From: DASZHJ01 sp035517495
GTDB lineage: Bacteria; Pseudomonadota; Alphaproteobacteria; ATCC43930; CGMCC-115725
NCBI GenBank assembly: GCA_035517495.1
Contig: DATIYT010000104.1
Span: 124,001-188,000, forward strand
Direction: 5' to 3'
DNA: 64,000 nucleotides
Positions 42,816 to 52,162 of the stretch are shown one piece after another. Position 1 is the stretch's first letter. Every line of letters begins with the position of its first letter. The notes below the pieces were generated by a model. The model was not told the origin of the DNA and searched no databases. It saw nothing but the letters and a program-made list of their open reading frames with translations. The translations under genes and the position numbers were made by a program.

Positions 42816-43538
42816 TCACCTGTCGCTGGGATTGGTCCGCACCTGAGGTGCCGTCGGAGCCGCTGCCGCGACAAAACCTGGCACAGCTTGCGCCAGCGGA
42901 GTCTTGAGCACGAAGTCGATCGGCACATTGTCCTCGATGCTGCGCATCATCAGCGGGATGCCGTTGTCGGCCATCCACACTTCCTGGCGCTTGTCCCCGG
43001 TGATGAGATAGTGCCGCGCGTGCGCTGAAACGCCTTGGAGCTGGATCGTCACGGTTTCGCCGCCCGTAACGCTTACATCGACGATCTGTCCGGTTCGCGT
43101 CGACACCACTTTGGCCTGCATCGCGCCGCGGACCAACCAAGGATCGGACGGAGTGATATCGAGCGGTGCCGATATGGTACCGGCTCTCGACTTGACTACG
43201 AACTTGCCGTCCTGCACGCGACCGTGCACATCGATCGGCTGTCCGTCGCGATCGCCATCGCTTTCGAGCGAGATCAGCCGGTCGCCCTCCAGCACTTCGC
43301 TGCCTTGCGACTCCTCGCGATATGCCACCACACCAAGTATGCGAACAAGGACGTGAAGTTGCGTATCCACACGTGTCTGCACGCCAGAACGATTAACGCG
43401 ATCGGTGAAACTGCCGATCTCGCCAAGGATGGGGTGAACAACCGTGTAAGTATAGATTTGTTCCGAGGCTAGGGCGCGCGCGCCCAAGGCACACCAAGCC
43501 ATAGCAAGTACAAAAACGGTCAGCCGGATCGGATTCAC
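42816..43538 (-). CDS. Secreted DUF6134-family protein
   Basis: The protein has 240 residues. GTG 43538 is placed by GGGGGGA about 5 bases upstream, giving MNPIRLTVFVLAMAWCALGA then RALASEQ, a good signal peptide. The mature part is mostly beta strands (IYTYTVVHPILGEIGSFTDRV, split as IYTYTVVHP and GEIGSFTDRV). It matches DUF6134 in my recollection and has no known catalytic motif. It probably sits in the periplasm as a beta-barrel-like or lipocalin-like fold. It is isolated in the leftward direction. Confidence 0.75.
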   Translation of the reverse strand: MNPIRLTVFVLAMAWCALGARALASEQIYTYTVVHPILGEIGSFTDRVNRSGVQTRVDTQLHVLVRILGVVAYREESQGSEVLEGDRLISLESDGDRDGQPIDVHGRVQDGKFVVKSRAGTISAPLDITPSDPWLVRGAMQAKVVSTRTGQIVDVSVTGGETVTIQLQGVSAHARHYLITGDKRQEVWMADNGIPLMMRSIEDNVPIDFVLKTPLAQAVPGFVAAAAPTAPQVRTNPSDR

Positions 43539-43656
43539 GCGAATCCCCCCGTGGATTGAGCTTGGCCGGTAGCCGTAAGCTGGCCCTCCCACATGCCCCT
43601 GTCAAGACAGGCCAACATTTGAGCGAAATTACAGAAACCTCGCTCAGTGCGATCGA

Positions 43657-44631
43657 TCAGCTTTTCCTTGCGCCGTATTTCGCGGACGGCGAAGGCCTCG
43701 GCGCTCTCGCCGAGATAGTCACGATCTCGGCGGGAAACGACCGCGGCGCAGTGTCGCCTTCGCGCCAGAGCCAATAGGTATGGGTGTCCCCATTTACTGC
43801 CACGACTTTGTGCTGCCCTTTGGTGTCGATGGCGTGGATGGTTACCCGGTCGATCAGCCCGCCTTTGAGACGCCGCATGTCCTCGATCGCCTCGCGCACG
43901 GCCGCGTCGACGCTCATGCCCATCTTCATGTAGAGCACCACCGCGCGCGATGTCCCGGCGCGGATTGTCATCTCGCCAGCTCCGGTGCAGGCGCAGGCGC
44001 CATAGCGCGAGTCCGCGTACATGCCGGCACCCAGCACGGGGGAATCCCCGAGGCGTCCCGGATACTTCCAGCCCCAGCCTGACGTACTAACCCCGCCGCC
44101 GATCTCGCCCTTGGAATCGAGCGCGATGAACACCGTGGTGTCGTGCCCGACCTCGGGATCGACCGCGTGCTTGCACAATTCGATCAGCGGGGCATCCGAC
44201 CAGTGGCGCTTGCTCGTTTCCGGGACTTCGTTCTCGTACCAGGCGCGCCATACCCGCTCGCTGTCCGGCGTCAAATTCTCCGCCGTTTCGGCGCCGATCT
44301 CGCGCGCGAAACGAGCGGCCCCCTCACCCACCAGGAAAACATGCGGCAGCCGCTCCATCACCGCGCGCGCAACGCTGATCGGGTGCAGAAAGCCCTTAAG
44401 GGCGCCCACCGCGCCGACGCGGAGGGTCGTTCCATCCATCACCGCGGCATCCAGCTCGACCTCGCCAAGGAGATTGGGCCAGCCGCCGCGTCCGACCGTG
44501 CGCACGGCGGGGTCCGCCTCGATAAGGCGGATCCCCGCCTCGATCGCCGGCAACGCCGCCGCGCCCTCGCGCAGCATCCGCGCGGTAACCGGCGCCCCCG
44601 ACGTGCCTTCGTTGTTCGTCACCAAGATCAT
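43657..44631 (-). CDS. Isoaspartyl peptidase / L-asparaginase-type Ntn hydrolase (aspartylglucosaminidase family)
   Basis: The 324-residue precursor is expected to self-cleave before the Thr in GHDTTVFIALD (~152), giving the N-terminal nucleophile. GLIDRVTIHA, GWGWKYPGRLGDSPVLGAG (positions ~182-200) and YGACACTGAGE are family blocks. GVGRGGWPN (here TVGRGGWPNLLG) and PHVFLVGEGA support the N(4)-(beta-N-acetylglucosaminyl)-asparaginase branch. ATG 44631 has CGGAGGG upstream; the in-frame 44709 start is poorer. It is divergent from the PAP2 gene. Confidence 0.9.
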   Translation of the reverse strand: MILVTNNEGTSGAPVTARMLREGAAALPAIEAGIRLIEADPAVRTVGRGGWPNLLGEVELDAAVMDGTTLRVGAVGALKGFLHPISVARAVMERLPHVFLVGEGAARFAREIGAETAENLTPDSERVWRAWYENEVPETSKRHWSDAPLIELCKHAVDPEVGHDTTVFIALDSKGEIGGGVSTSGWGWKYPGRLGDSPVLGAGMYADSRYGACACTGAGEMTIRAGTSRAVVLYMKMGMSVDAAVREAIEDMRRLKGGLIDRVTIHAIDTKGQHKVVAVNGDTHTYWLWREGDTAPRSFPAEIVTISARAPRPSPSAKYGARKS

Positions 44632-44781
44632 GCAGACCCTCCGAACCTTGAAAAACCGAACGTTAACGCGATACATGCTCACACTCGGCGAAGCGCGCCC
44701 TTGACGCAAGATTGCCCCGCATCAAGTTCGCGCCACAATCTTGGGGCCTCTTTGCATCCGATACCGCGAGAAGCACCGGCG

Positions 44782-45477
44782 ATGCCCAAGGACTGGAACC
44801 GACCTTTTGCGGAGACTGCGGCGCCAACGATGCGGCGCCATGGGGCGGCACAAATTCGCGCTTGGCTTGCGGGGTTGGTCCTCTGCATCGTCCTAGTAGG
44901 GGTGTCCATTGCCTTCGTCGATCGACCGCTCGCCCTTTGGGTGCATCAGTTTCACGGCGTCGAAAGGCTGGCAGGGTTCTCGTACCTTCCGCCATGGGCG
45001 GTTCCGGCGGCCATTCTCTCCTTCGCGGCGCTCGCTCTCGGGGCGGTCATGGGATTTCGCAGCGGCTTGACGGATTTCATGCTCAGTTGCGGGATCGCGC
45101 TCATCGTCAGCGCCGTCATCAAGGACCAGCTCAAGTTTCTCTTTGGCCGCACTTGGCCCGAGAGTTGGCTCAACGGTAACCGGTCATTCGTCGCCAACGG
45201 GGTCTACGGATTCTGGCCGCTTCATGGCGGTGAAGCCTATGCTTCCTTCCCTTCCGGCCACACCACGGTGGCGTTTGCGGTGCTGACCCTCTTCTGGATC
45301 CGCTGGCCGCGCTTGCGCTTCTTCTGCGTGCTCGCGGGGGCGGCGGCCGTTATCGCGCTGGTGGGCGGGGGCTTCCACTGGCTGAGCGACAGCATCGCCG
45401 GCGCGTTTCTCGGCGCCGCTGTCGGATACATAGTCTCCGTGCTCAGTGGCACCAATCGGGGCGTGCCCGCGCACTAA
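44782..45477 (+). CDS. PAP2-family membrane phosphatase
   Basis: The 231-residue membrane protein has ~6 hydrophobic segments. The acid-phosphatase signature is split as usual: KFLFGRTWP (~120), SFPSGHTT (~152) and GGFHWLSDSIAG (~191), giving Lys-Arg, Ser-Gly-His and His-Asp elements. Related enzymes dephosphorylate undecaprenyl pyrophosphate or phosphatidic acid. ATG 44782 has GAGAAG upstream. It overlaps the convergent dehydrogenase stop by 4 bases. Confidence 0.9.
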   Translation: MPKDWNRPFAETAAPTMRRHGAAQIRAWLAGLVLCIVLVGVSIAFVDRPLALWVHQFHGVERLAGFSYLPPWAVPAAILSFAALALGAVMGFRSGLTDFMLSCGIALIVSAVIKDQLKFLFGRTWPESWLNGNRSFVANGVYGFWPLHGGEAYASFPSGHTTVAFAVLTLFWIRWPRLRFFCVLAGAAAVIALVGGGFHWLSDSIAGAFLGAAVGYIVSVLSGTNRGVPAH

Positions 45478-46496
45478 TATCCGAGCGCGGGGTCGACGAG
45501 GTTGCGAAGCGCGCGGCCTGCTTTGAAGCGGCGCAGATTGTCGAGAAAGATGTCGAGGCACCGTTCGACGTAAACGCTCTCGTCATCGACGCCACAATGG
45601 GGGCTGATGATCAGGTTCGGCACCGACCAGAGCGGCGAGGTCTCGGGCAACGGCTCCTCGTCGAACACCTCGAGCACGGCGCCCGAAAGCTCGCCCCGAC
45701 GGAGCTTCTCCGCGAGCACGTCATAATCCATGACGCGGGAGCGTCCGACATTGACGACCCCGGCATGGCGCGGCAGCCAGTCGAGCTCGCGCCGCCCGAG
45801 CAATCCGCGAGTTTCAGGCGTGAGCGGCAGCGTCACCGCGACGAAATCCGCCTCGGGCAGCACCTTCGCTATCGCACTTGGACGCACCACCTGGTCGACG
45901 TGGCGATGGCGTTTGCCGCTTCGCGTCACGCCGATGACGCGCATCCCGAAGCGCTTGGCGAGACGCGCCGCCTCGCCGCCGATTGCGCCGACGCCGAAGA
46001 TGACGACCGTCTTGCCTTTGAGCCGCGTCGAATGGATTTGCTTCCAGAGCCGTTGTTGCTGATTCGTCACGAATTGCGGAACCCGGCTGTTGAGCATCAA
46101 CAGGCAAGCGAACACGTATTCGCCGCCACGCGGTCCATGTACGCCGCTGGCATTGGTGAGCGCGACACCCGGCGGCACCATGGGGATGATCTTCTCGACG
46201 CCCGCGCTCATGGACTGCAGCCAGCGCAGTCGCGGCGCTCGGGTGCCGAGATCGCCAAGATCGAGATTGCCTGCCATCAGCACTACATCGGCCTCGGGCA
46301 GCATCGCGTCGAGCGCTTCGGGACCGTCGCCATAGAGGAATTCGACGTTCGCGAGCGCGCCGGGAAACGCCTTTGCCGCCGTCTTGAGCCGACGCGGCGT
46401 CAGCCGTTGCGATTCCACCGTTGAGTCGTGGTGCGTTACGAGCACCCGCAGCCGCGGCGCCGTGGGCCTGCCGCTCTTGCGTTTCGCCTTCGCCAT
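45474..46496 (-). CDS. D-2-hydroxyacid dehydrogenase
   Basis: The 340-residue NAD(P)-binding protein has GVGAIGGEAARLAKRFG (~145-161), the catalytic Arg region VNVGRSRVMDYDVL, the Glu-bearing LEVFDEEPLP and the His in ISPHCGVDDE. The Arg lies in NVGRSR rather than the common NxARG, which is a glyoxylate/hydroxypyruvate-reductase-like variant. GAAGGGGGC precedes ATG 46496, chosen over 46526. It is separate from the other 2-hydroxyacid dehydrogenase in the hyu operon. Confidence 0.9.
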   Translation of the reverse strand: MAKAKRKSGRPTAPRLRVLVTHHDSTVESQRLTPRRLKTAAKAFPGALANVEFLYGDGPEALDAMLPEADVVLMAGNLDLGDLGTRAPRLRWLQSMSAGVEKIIPMVPPGVALTNASGVHGPRGGEYVFACLLMLNSRVPQFVTNQQQRLWKQIHSTRLKGKTVVIFGVGAIGGEAARLAKRFGMRVIGVTRSGKRHRHVDQVVRPSAIAKVLPEADFVAVTLPLTPETRGLLGRRELDWLPRHAGVVNVGRSRVMDYDVLAEKLRRGELSGAVLEVFDEEPLPETSPLWSVPNLIISPHCGVDDESVYVERCLDIFLDNLRRFKAGRALRNLVDPALGY

Positions 46497-46588
46497 GATC
46501 GCCCCCTTCTTCGTGCTTGCGGTCACGAGTCCAATCTAGCATCCAAGATCACATCGAGACGTCGGAATCCGAACAGATCAAAAATTTT

Positions 46589-46731
46589 GGAGATGTGGGA
46601 ATGATGATGTGGTGATTGAGAAGATGCAACGCACCCACGAGGGTCCGCCGAACCGGCCTATCATTCAAGCGCGCTTGTTTAGATCGGCATCCCCCCTATC
46701 GCCACACTATCCCCACGTCCCCCTCCCATTC
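46589..46731. repeat. Paired G-rich / C-rich intergenic element, copy A
   Basis: In the 247-base gap between two leftward genes, a G-rich block (46589-46620, starting GGAGATGTGGGAATGATG and ending GGTGATTGAG) is followed ~67 bases later by a C-rich block (46688-46731) that is its imperfect reverse complement. The left block aligns well with that of copy B at 54463. This suggests a dispersed foldback repeat. No open reading frame is credible here. Confidence 0.4.
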
Positions 46732-46743
46732 ACCGGACGCACC

Positions 46744-47679
46744 TCAGTTTTTCAACTTGCGGCAGAGCAGCAGCAGGCACTCGTAGATAACATAGGCACA
46801 AAGAAACGCAGCCATGCCGTTCACGTCGTGCGGCGGACTGACCGTGTTGACGTCGATCGCCACGATATCAAGTCCGGCGAGACCGCGCAGGAAATCGAGC
46901 CCCTCGCGCGCCGTGAAGCCGCCCCAGGTCGGCGTGCAGACGCCGGGTGCGCACGAGGGGTCGAACACATCCATGTCCCAGCAGAGATAAACCGGGCGTC
47001 CCGCAAGGCGCGCATGCAGCTCGGCCCAAACATCGGTGAATCCTCGGTGCATCAGCTCGCGCATCGTGATCAGGTTGTAGCCGAGCGCTCGGGTCCTGCC
47101 GTAGGCGCCGGGCGTGTAAGTCGAACCTCGGATCCCCACGTGGTAGGAGAGCGAGGTCACCACCAGTTGCTCCTCGGCGGCATGGGTGAATTGCGTTGCG
47201 GCGTTGTACTTGTCGTTGGTGTCGTACTCATAGGCGTCGGTGTGCGCGTCCAGGTGCAAGGCCACCAAGCCCGGATGGCGCCGGGTGGCCGCGCGCAGCA
47301 GCGGCAGCGAAACGCTGCCATCGCCGCCCATGGTCACCGGAATAACGCCCGCCGTGTGGATCAGCGCCGCGGCGGCTTCGATGCGCTCGAACGCATCGAT
47401 CATCCGACTCGAGGTGAGCACCACATCGCCGCGATCAACCAGCCCTAATCTTTCCAATGCGTTGAAGTCGGCGAGTTCGGAATGGTAGGGCCGCACCAGG
47501 CGCGATTGCTCGCGGATCGATTGCGGGCCCTGGCGCGCGCCGACGCGGAAAGGATGAATTCCACAGTCGAAAGGAATGCCGAGTACCGCTGCCTTGGCAC
47601 CGGCAAATTCGAGAGTATGGGGAGCGCCCATGAAAGTTAGCGGCGCCCGGTGGAGCTCCTCAGTCGCGAGTCTGGACAC
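46744..47679 (-). CDS. Arginase/agmatinase-family protein with altered metal motif
   Basis: The protein has 311 residues from GTG 47679, set by GGGGAAG upstream. Manganese-ligand motifs of the ureohydrolase family are visible: LDAHTDAY (Asp144, His146, Asp148) and WDMDVFDPSCAPG (Asp235, Asp237). The first motif, normally GGDHS, is GGDGS (118-122), so one metal-ligand His is Gly121. The enzyme may hold one metal, use a different ligand, or act on a different guanidino substrate. It is divergent from a TIGR02444 gene. Confidence 0.88.
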   Translation of the reverse strand: MSRLATEELHRAPLTFMGAPHTLEFAGAKAAVLGIPFDCGIHPFRVGARQGPQSIREQSRLVRPYHSELADFNALERLGLVDRGDVVLTSSRMIDAFERIEAAAALIHTAGVIPVTMGGDGSVSLPLLRAATRRHPGLVALHLDAHTDAYEYDTNDKYNAATQFTHAAEEQLVVTSLSYHVGIRGSTYTPGAYGRTRALGYNLITMRELMHRGFTDVWAELHARLAGRPVYLCWDMDVFDPSCAPGVCTPTWGGFTAREGLDFLRGLAGLDIVAIDVNTVSPPHDVNGMAAFLCAYVIYECLLLLCRKLKN

Positions 47680-47828
47680 GGTTTCTTCCCCTTGAGAATA
47701 GATTGCGGGAGCCCAAGCTCTCGGAGCAGCATGTAGACACTGTCTCATGAGCGCCCAAATTCCGGGCAATCATGACCGCCCATCCATGCCGCTTCAATGC
47801 GAAAGCGGGCGAACTCCGGGAGCAGTCG

Positions 47829-48389
47829 ATGTCCGATACGGCACCAGTCGAAGGAAATCCATTGTGGGAATTCACGCTATCGGTTTATCGCCGCGACGGC
47901 GTCTCGCAAGCATGCATCGGACTGCAGGATCGTTTGGGACTGGACGTCAATTTCCTGCTGCTGGCGCTTTATGCGGGAACGCAGGGCTTTCCCTTGCAGG
48001 CAAGGCAGTGGGAGCAGCTCGAATCGCTGGCGAAGCCATGGCGCGAGAATGTTATTCACCCGCTGCGCCGCGTTCGACGCTGGCTCAAGGAGCAGCACTC
48101 GCTTCCCGCACACTACGTCGACCCGATCCGGCGCGCGGTCTTGGCGCAGGAGATCGAGTCCGAGGGCATGCAGCAGCGCCTGATGTGGGCGACGTCCCCC
48201 GTGCCATCGGGCGCGCCGAGCTTGCCGTGTGCGGCGCGCAATCTCGCGGCCTATTGCGAATTTTCTCGGGTCACCGCAAGAGCCGGCGACCTCGATGCGC
48301 TCGCGACGCTTTTGTTGCAGGCATTGCCGGCAAGGACGCGAGAGGAAGCGCAGGCGGCGCTCGCGGCGACCGGCATCGGTACCCCCTGA
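47829..48389 (+). CDS. TIGR02444-family protein
   Basis: The 186-residue protein from ATG 47829 (GGGAG upstream) shows LWEFTLSVYRRDGVSQACIG near the N-terminus and VNFLLLALYAG. These match the TIGR02444/DUF2390 family of small helical bacterial proteins with no assigned function. An in-frame ATG at 47772 adds unlikely residues. It precedes the HisC-like aminotransferase by 30 bases. Confidence 0.82.
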   Translation: MSDTAPVEGNPLWEFTLSVYRRDGVSQACIGLQDRLGLDVNFLLLALYAGTQGFPLQARQWEQLESLAKPWRENVIHPLRRVRRWLKEQHSLPAHYVDPIRRAVLAQEIESEGMQQRLMWATSPVPSGAPSLPCAARNLAAYCEFSRVTARAGDLDALATLLLQALPARTREEAQAALAATGIGTP

Positions 48390-48419
48390 AAACATTTTCT
48401 TACAGTCGAGGAGTAGCAC

Positions 48420-49547
48420 ATGGGCTCAATCGATGCCGGATCCAATCCCACGCCCTGGCTTACCGCTGCCGTCCGCTCGTTGCCGAGCCGCGGTGCTGCG
48501 GCGAGCGCCGAGAGCGTCGCTGCGACCGGCGCGAAGGTGCGGGCGCTGCATCTCAATGAGTCGCCTTATCCGCCCTCGCCCCGCGTGCAAGAAGCGATCG
48601 CCAAAGCGGCCGGAGCGCTCAACCGCTACCCCGATCGCCTCGCGTCGGCACTCGCCAAGGCGCTTGCCGAACGTACCGGCATTCCAGCGGCGCGCATCGT
48701 GTTCGGCGCCGGCAGCGAAGAGCTGATCGGCGCGATCTCCGCGATGTGTCTCGCCACCGGCGATCGGATCGTGGTGCCGGCGCCGAGCTTCCCAGTGTTC
48801 GGGTTTTCGGCGCGTCTGCGCGATGCGATGCCCGTGCGCGCCAAGCTCGACGCCGAGGGCGCCAATGACGCGAGCGCCTTGCTCGACGCCATCGCGCCCA
48901 AGACCCGGGTGGTGGTCTGCTGCACGCCCAACCCACCCAGCGGCGGAATGATGCGGGCCGAGGCGTTGGAGCGCGTCATAGCGGGCGTGCCCGCGGAAAT
49001 CCTGCTGGTGGTGGACGAGGCTTATCATGAATTCGGACGCCACGCCGGGGGGCCGGACGTGCTGGCGCTGGTGCGCCGTCGAGCGGGGCCTTGGGTTGTG
49101 CTGCGCACATTTTCCAAGGCCTATGGCCTCGCGGGCCAGCGGTTGGGATATGCGCTCTGCGCCAGCGAGCGTGTCGCCGAGGCGTTGCTCCAGGTCAAGC
49201 TGCACTTCAGCGCTACCACGCTCTCGCAAGCGGCGGCGTTGGCGGCGCTCAGCGACGACGCCTATCTGGCAAAGACCCTCGACGCGGTGGCACGCGAGCG
49301 CGAGCGTATGTCGCACGGCCTACGAGAGCTGGGACTCCGGCCCTGGCCCAGTGCCGGAAACTTCGTATCCGTCGCCATGCCCATGCCGGCCACCGCAGCC
49401 ATGGCGGCGCTTGCCGAGCGCGGCATCCTCGTGCGCGACTGGCGCGATCCCGAATATCTTCACGAACTGCGCATCACGGTCGGCCTCCCCGAGGATACCG
49501 ACGCGCTACTCGCGGCAATAGGCGGCATCCTGGGGCGCAATGACTAA
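48420..49547 (+). CDS. Histidinol-phosphate aminotransferase family protein
   Basis: The 375-residue class I/II PLP enzyme has LHLNESPYPPSP (~42-53), FGAGSEELIGAI, CTPNPPSGG (Asn binding the cofactor), VVDEAYHEFG with the cofactor Asp and Tyr, and the Schiff-base Lys in RTFSKAYGLAGQRLGY (~229). HisC-type members transaminate imidazole-acetol phosphate or aromatic amino acids. No his operon is nearby, so an aromatic aminotransferase role is equally plausible. The start follows GAGGAG. Confidence 0.88.
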   Translation: MGSIDAGSNPTPWLTAAVRSLPSRGAAASAESVAATGAKVRALHLNESPYPPSPRVQEAIAKAAGALNRYPDRLASALAKALAERTGIPAARIVFGAGSEELIGAISAMCLATGDRIVVPAPSFPVFGFSARLRDAMPVRAKLDAEGANDASALLDAIAPKTRVVVCCTPNPPSGGMMRAEALERVIAGVPAEILLVVDEAYHEFGRHAGGPDVLALVRRRAGPWVVLRTFSKAYGLAGQRLGYALCASERVAEALLQVKLHFSATTLSQAAALAALSDDAYLAKTLDAVARERERMSHGLRELGLRPWPSAGNFVSVAMPMPATAAMAALAERGILVRDWRDPEYLHELRITVGLPEDTDALLAAIGGILGRND

Positions 49548-49642
49548 GCGTCGACCCTCCCTCTTTGCGGGGCTCAGGCCGGTATGTTAGAAATTTTGAG
49601 CGCGTTCTTGTGCACCGATGGGCTTGTCCTCGAGGGGGAAGC

Positions 49643-50278
49643 ATGCGGTTGTCGCTGAGAGCCTTGCTGTTGGGCGCGGTGCTGGCTGCGATTTCCTTGC
49701 ACGGCGCTCTTGCGTGCCAAGGCAAGCGAATGGTCTTCGAGGACCGGTTCAATACGCTGGCAGACGCCTGGGGTCGTGACGACAACGTCTCAGTCTCCGG
49801 CGGCCGGCTCCGGGTCCAGGCGCCGCTTGTGGGAGGCGACCTTGCCGATCACATACTCAATCAGTCGAATGTCTACGTGGACGTCGATCAATGCATCATC
49901 GTGCAATTCAGCAATGCCGACGATCCGAGCAGCGCCAGCGCCGGGTTGGCGTTCTGGGGCGCGGACGATGATCACTATTATATGCTGGTTGTGGATCCGA
50001 CCGGGGACTACATCGTCATGCACAAAGTAGCGGCCCATCGCAATCTCATACCGGTCGGCTGGACGAAGAGCTCCGCGATCCGCCAGGGACTCAACGTCGG
50101 GAACGAGTTGGAAGTCGTCACCAACGGCAATCACGCGTCGCTGTTCATAAACGGCGTGCTGGTGAACGAACTCGACGGGGAGGCGCCGCCCAGCGGCGCT
50201 CTCGTGGGCGTTTATTGGGCGGTGCAACCCAGCCACACCATGGCGGCGGAATTCAGCGATCTTAAAGTCATGAAGTAG
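49643..50278 (+). CDS. Secreted beta-sandwich-like protein (DUF1080/LamG-like)
   Basis: The 211-residue protein from ATG 49643 (GAGGGGGAAG upstream) begins with a signal peptide, LRALLLGAVLAAISLHGALA. The mature part resembles a laminin-G/concanavalin-like sandwich: FEDRFNTLADAWGRDDN, GLAFWGADDDHYYMLVV, LEVVTNGNHASLFINGV. Such domains bind glycans or act in 3-keto-disaccharide hydrolases (DUF1080), but no catalytic residues can be assigned. The first mature residue is near Cys 25 (ACQGKRM), so a lipoprotein is possible but the lipobox is imperfect. Confidence 0.7.
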   Translation: MRLSLRALLLGAVLAAISLHGALACQGKRMVFEDRFNTLADAWGRDDNVSVSGGRLRVQAPLVGGDLADHILNQSNVYVDVDQCIIVQFSNADDPSSASAGLAFWGADDDHYYMLVVDPTGDYIVMHKVAAHRNLIPVGWTKSSAIRQGLNVGNELEVVTNGNHASLFINGVLVNELDGEAPPSGALVGVYWAVQPSHTMAAEFSDLKVMK

Positions 50279-50415
50279 GCGCCCCGAGCGCCCGCAAAGC
50301 ATCCTTCGGGCTCGACCGAAGCAATTACCGCGGACTCGACCTAACAAATTCCCGAAAATACCAGGCGCAAGACGAGCGATACCGGATTCGCCGGATCGCG
50401 CTCGGGAGGTCAACC

Positions 50416-50736
50416 ATGACAGTCACTGTCTTCATCCGCTATCAACTCGATCCCTTCAAACGGCAAGCCTTCGAGGAGTATGCGCGGCGCTGGCTCACGA
50501 TCATTCCGAAATGCGGCGGCGAACTCGTCGGCTACTGGATGCCGCACGAGGGCACCAACAATATCGCCTATGGCCTGATCTCGTTTGCGAGCCTCGCTGC
50601 CTATGAGGAGTATCGCGCACGCCTAAGGGCCGATTCTGAAGCCATCGCGAACTTCCGCCTCGCCGAAGAGCAGCGATGCATCCTCGCGGAAGAGCGGACG
50701 TTTCTCAGGCCGGTGCTGCCCTCGGACGCTCGTTAA
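50416..50736 (+). CDS. NIPSNAP-family protein
   Basis: The 106-residue dimeric alpha/beta-barrel protein starts MTVTVFIRYQLDPFKRQAFE, and GGELVGYWMPHEGTNNIAYG is the conserved NIPSNAP block. GGGAGG lies about 8 bases upstream. Bacterial members are small stand-alone ferredoxin-like-fold proteins, some with heme- or aldehyde-related roles, and no activity can be named. It converges on the DUF6282 gene, whose stop is at 50751. Confidence 0.88.
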   Translation: MTVTVFIRYQLDPFKRQAFEEYARRWLTIIPKCGGELVGYWMPHEGTNNIAYGLISFASLAAYEEYRARLRADSEAIANFRLAEEQRCILAEERTFLRPVLPSDAR

Positions 50737-50750
50737 TCTGTTCGCGAGGG

Positions 50751-51806
50751 TCAGCAAACCCCGCCGACGATACGCGCGGGATTTTCCACCATCACCCTGC
50801 GCAGCTCCTGGTCGTCGAGGCCGAAGGCGGACATGAAATTGCGCATGAGGCGCATGCATTCGACCGAGTTCGGAAACAGCGGCTCGCCGGCGTCACTTGA
50901 CAAAGTGACGTGCTCGACCCCGACCGAACGGATCGCGTCATACATGCGCTGGGGATCGACGCCCAGCAGCGGCGACAGCTCGTCGTAGGTGAAGTTCATG
51001 GTGATGCCGGCAGCGGCGAGCTGCCGCATCTGAGAGGTATCGAGATCGACGAACGGGCTGAAGGGATGATCGATCACGCCAAGCTTGTAGCCGTGACGCT
51101 GCAGTTCGTCGGCGACCGCGAAGATTTCCGCGTGCGTGCAGTGGCCGAAGAACAGCGCCACATTCCGATCGACCACGATGTGCAAGATCTCGACGATATC
51201 CGGCTTCAGTCGTCCGTTTTCGTCGAGGAGATAATACCCGTACCGCAAAGCCTCATCCCAGGGCAGCGGCGGCGAATGATCCTTGGGCCCGGCGCTTTTG
51301 TCCCACCAGCGCACGCGGCCACCGACTTTGTGCAGCGTATTGGCGTGGTTGAAGACTGGGAGCCAGACGCCGACGCAACCGTCCGCGATGTGCTGGCGGA
51401 GTTTCTCCGCGGACCACGGCCGATTATCCATGGTGATGCCGCAGCCGGCCCAGCAGCGAATCGGCGCAATCTTGCTCCGTTCCGACCAGCGCGCGAGGTC
51501 CTCGCCAAGTTTTTGCACAACGAGGCCCGGACGGTACTCGCCACCCGAGATCGCGCCCACGGTCTTGTAGAGAAGGCCGCCCATTTGCGCCTCGGAAGCG
51601 ACCTGCGCCAATGCGAGTGCGTCCTGTTGCCCCTCATGGGCGTGGCAGTGAATGTCGATCGTATCGGCGACGCCGGGAATTTGCGGCGGATAAACCACGC
51701 CCGGCGCAAAGCGGCGCCGGGCCGGGTAGGAGGTAACGCACCGCTCCGCGGTAGGGGTAGCGGGATCGCGCGGCTGCGGCGCGTCTCGACGATCGGGCAC
51801 GGGCAC
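50751..51806 (-). CDS. DUF6282-family, amidohydrolase-superfamily-like protein
   Basis: The protein has 351 residues from GTG 51806 (or 349 from GTG 51800, which has better spacing from GGAGG). The region TIDIHCHAHEGQQDALALAQ (~49-68) carries an HxH-type metal site, FFGHCTHAEI another His pair, VIDHPFS a third, and TLSSDAGEP the distal Asp. This is the TIM-barrel metal-hydrolase pattern, and DUF6282 in my recollection. Its N-terminal ~35 residues are disordered. It is last of the leftward run that includes the LigJ-like gene. Confidence 0.78.
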   Translation of the reverse strand: MPVPDRRDAPQPRDPATPTAERCVTSYPARRRFAPGVVYPPQIPGVADTIDIHCHAHEGQQDALALAQVASEAQMGGLLYKTVGAISGGEYRPGLVVQKLGEDLARWSERSKIAPIRCWAGCGITMDNRPWSAEKLRQHIADGCVGVWLPVFNHANTLHKVGGRVRWWDKSAGPKDHSPPLPWDEALRYGYYLLDENGRLKPDIVEILHIVVDRNVALFFGHCTHAEIFAVADELQRHGYKLGVIDHPFSPFVDLDTSQMRQLAAAGITMNFTYDELSPLLGVDPQRMYDAIRSVGVEHVTLSSDAGEPLFPNSVECMRLMRNFMSAFGLDDQELRRVMVENPARIVGGVC

Positions 51807-51919
51807 AGGCCTCCGGACGAAGCGGCGAAATCGCCACAGGGGCGATTCCCCGCTTCACCCGCGCCGCTGTCAAGGCCTCGAAGTTGGAGCTCGGCCGAAC
51901 GATGCCGCGTGGTCGACCG

Positions 51920-52162
51920 CTACTGCTGCCAGACCGGCTTGCCCAGGTCCACTTGGCTCGGCGTGGTCGCAGCGCCGGCGACGCCGCCGGCTGCCGCGCC
52001 GACCGCCGCGCCGATTGCCGGCGCGCCGGCGACGGCGCCGATCACCGCACCCGTGGCGGCACCGATGCCCGCCCCGGAGAGAGCGCGATCGCTAGTCGTG
52101 GTTCCGCAAGCGCTCAGAGTCAGGAGCAGCGCCGCCGCAACCATCAGGGGTGACCGTCTCAT
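51920..52162 (-). CDS. Glycine-zipper lipoprotein
   Basis: The 80-residue protein from ATG 52162 (GGAG upstream) has a lipobox at LTLSAC (Cys19) after a hydrophobic signal. A run of glycine/alanine zipper repeats (GAGIGAATGAVIGAVAGA and AIGAAVGAAAGG) follows. It resembles small outer-membrane-anchored OmpA-associated or osmotically induced lipoproteins. Such proteins often insert in or stabilise the envelope, with no enzymatic role. It lies between two leftward metal-hydrolase genes but is probably unrelated to them. Confidence 0.85.
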   Translation of the reverse strand: MRRSPLMVAAALLLTLSACGTTTSDRALSGAGIGAATGAVIGAVAGAPAIGAAVGAAAGGVAGAATTPSQVDLGKPVWQQ

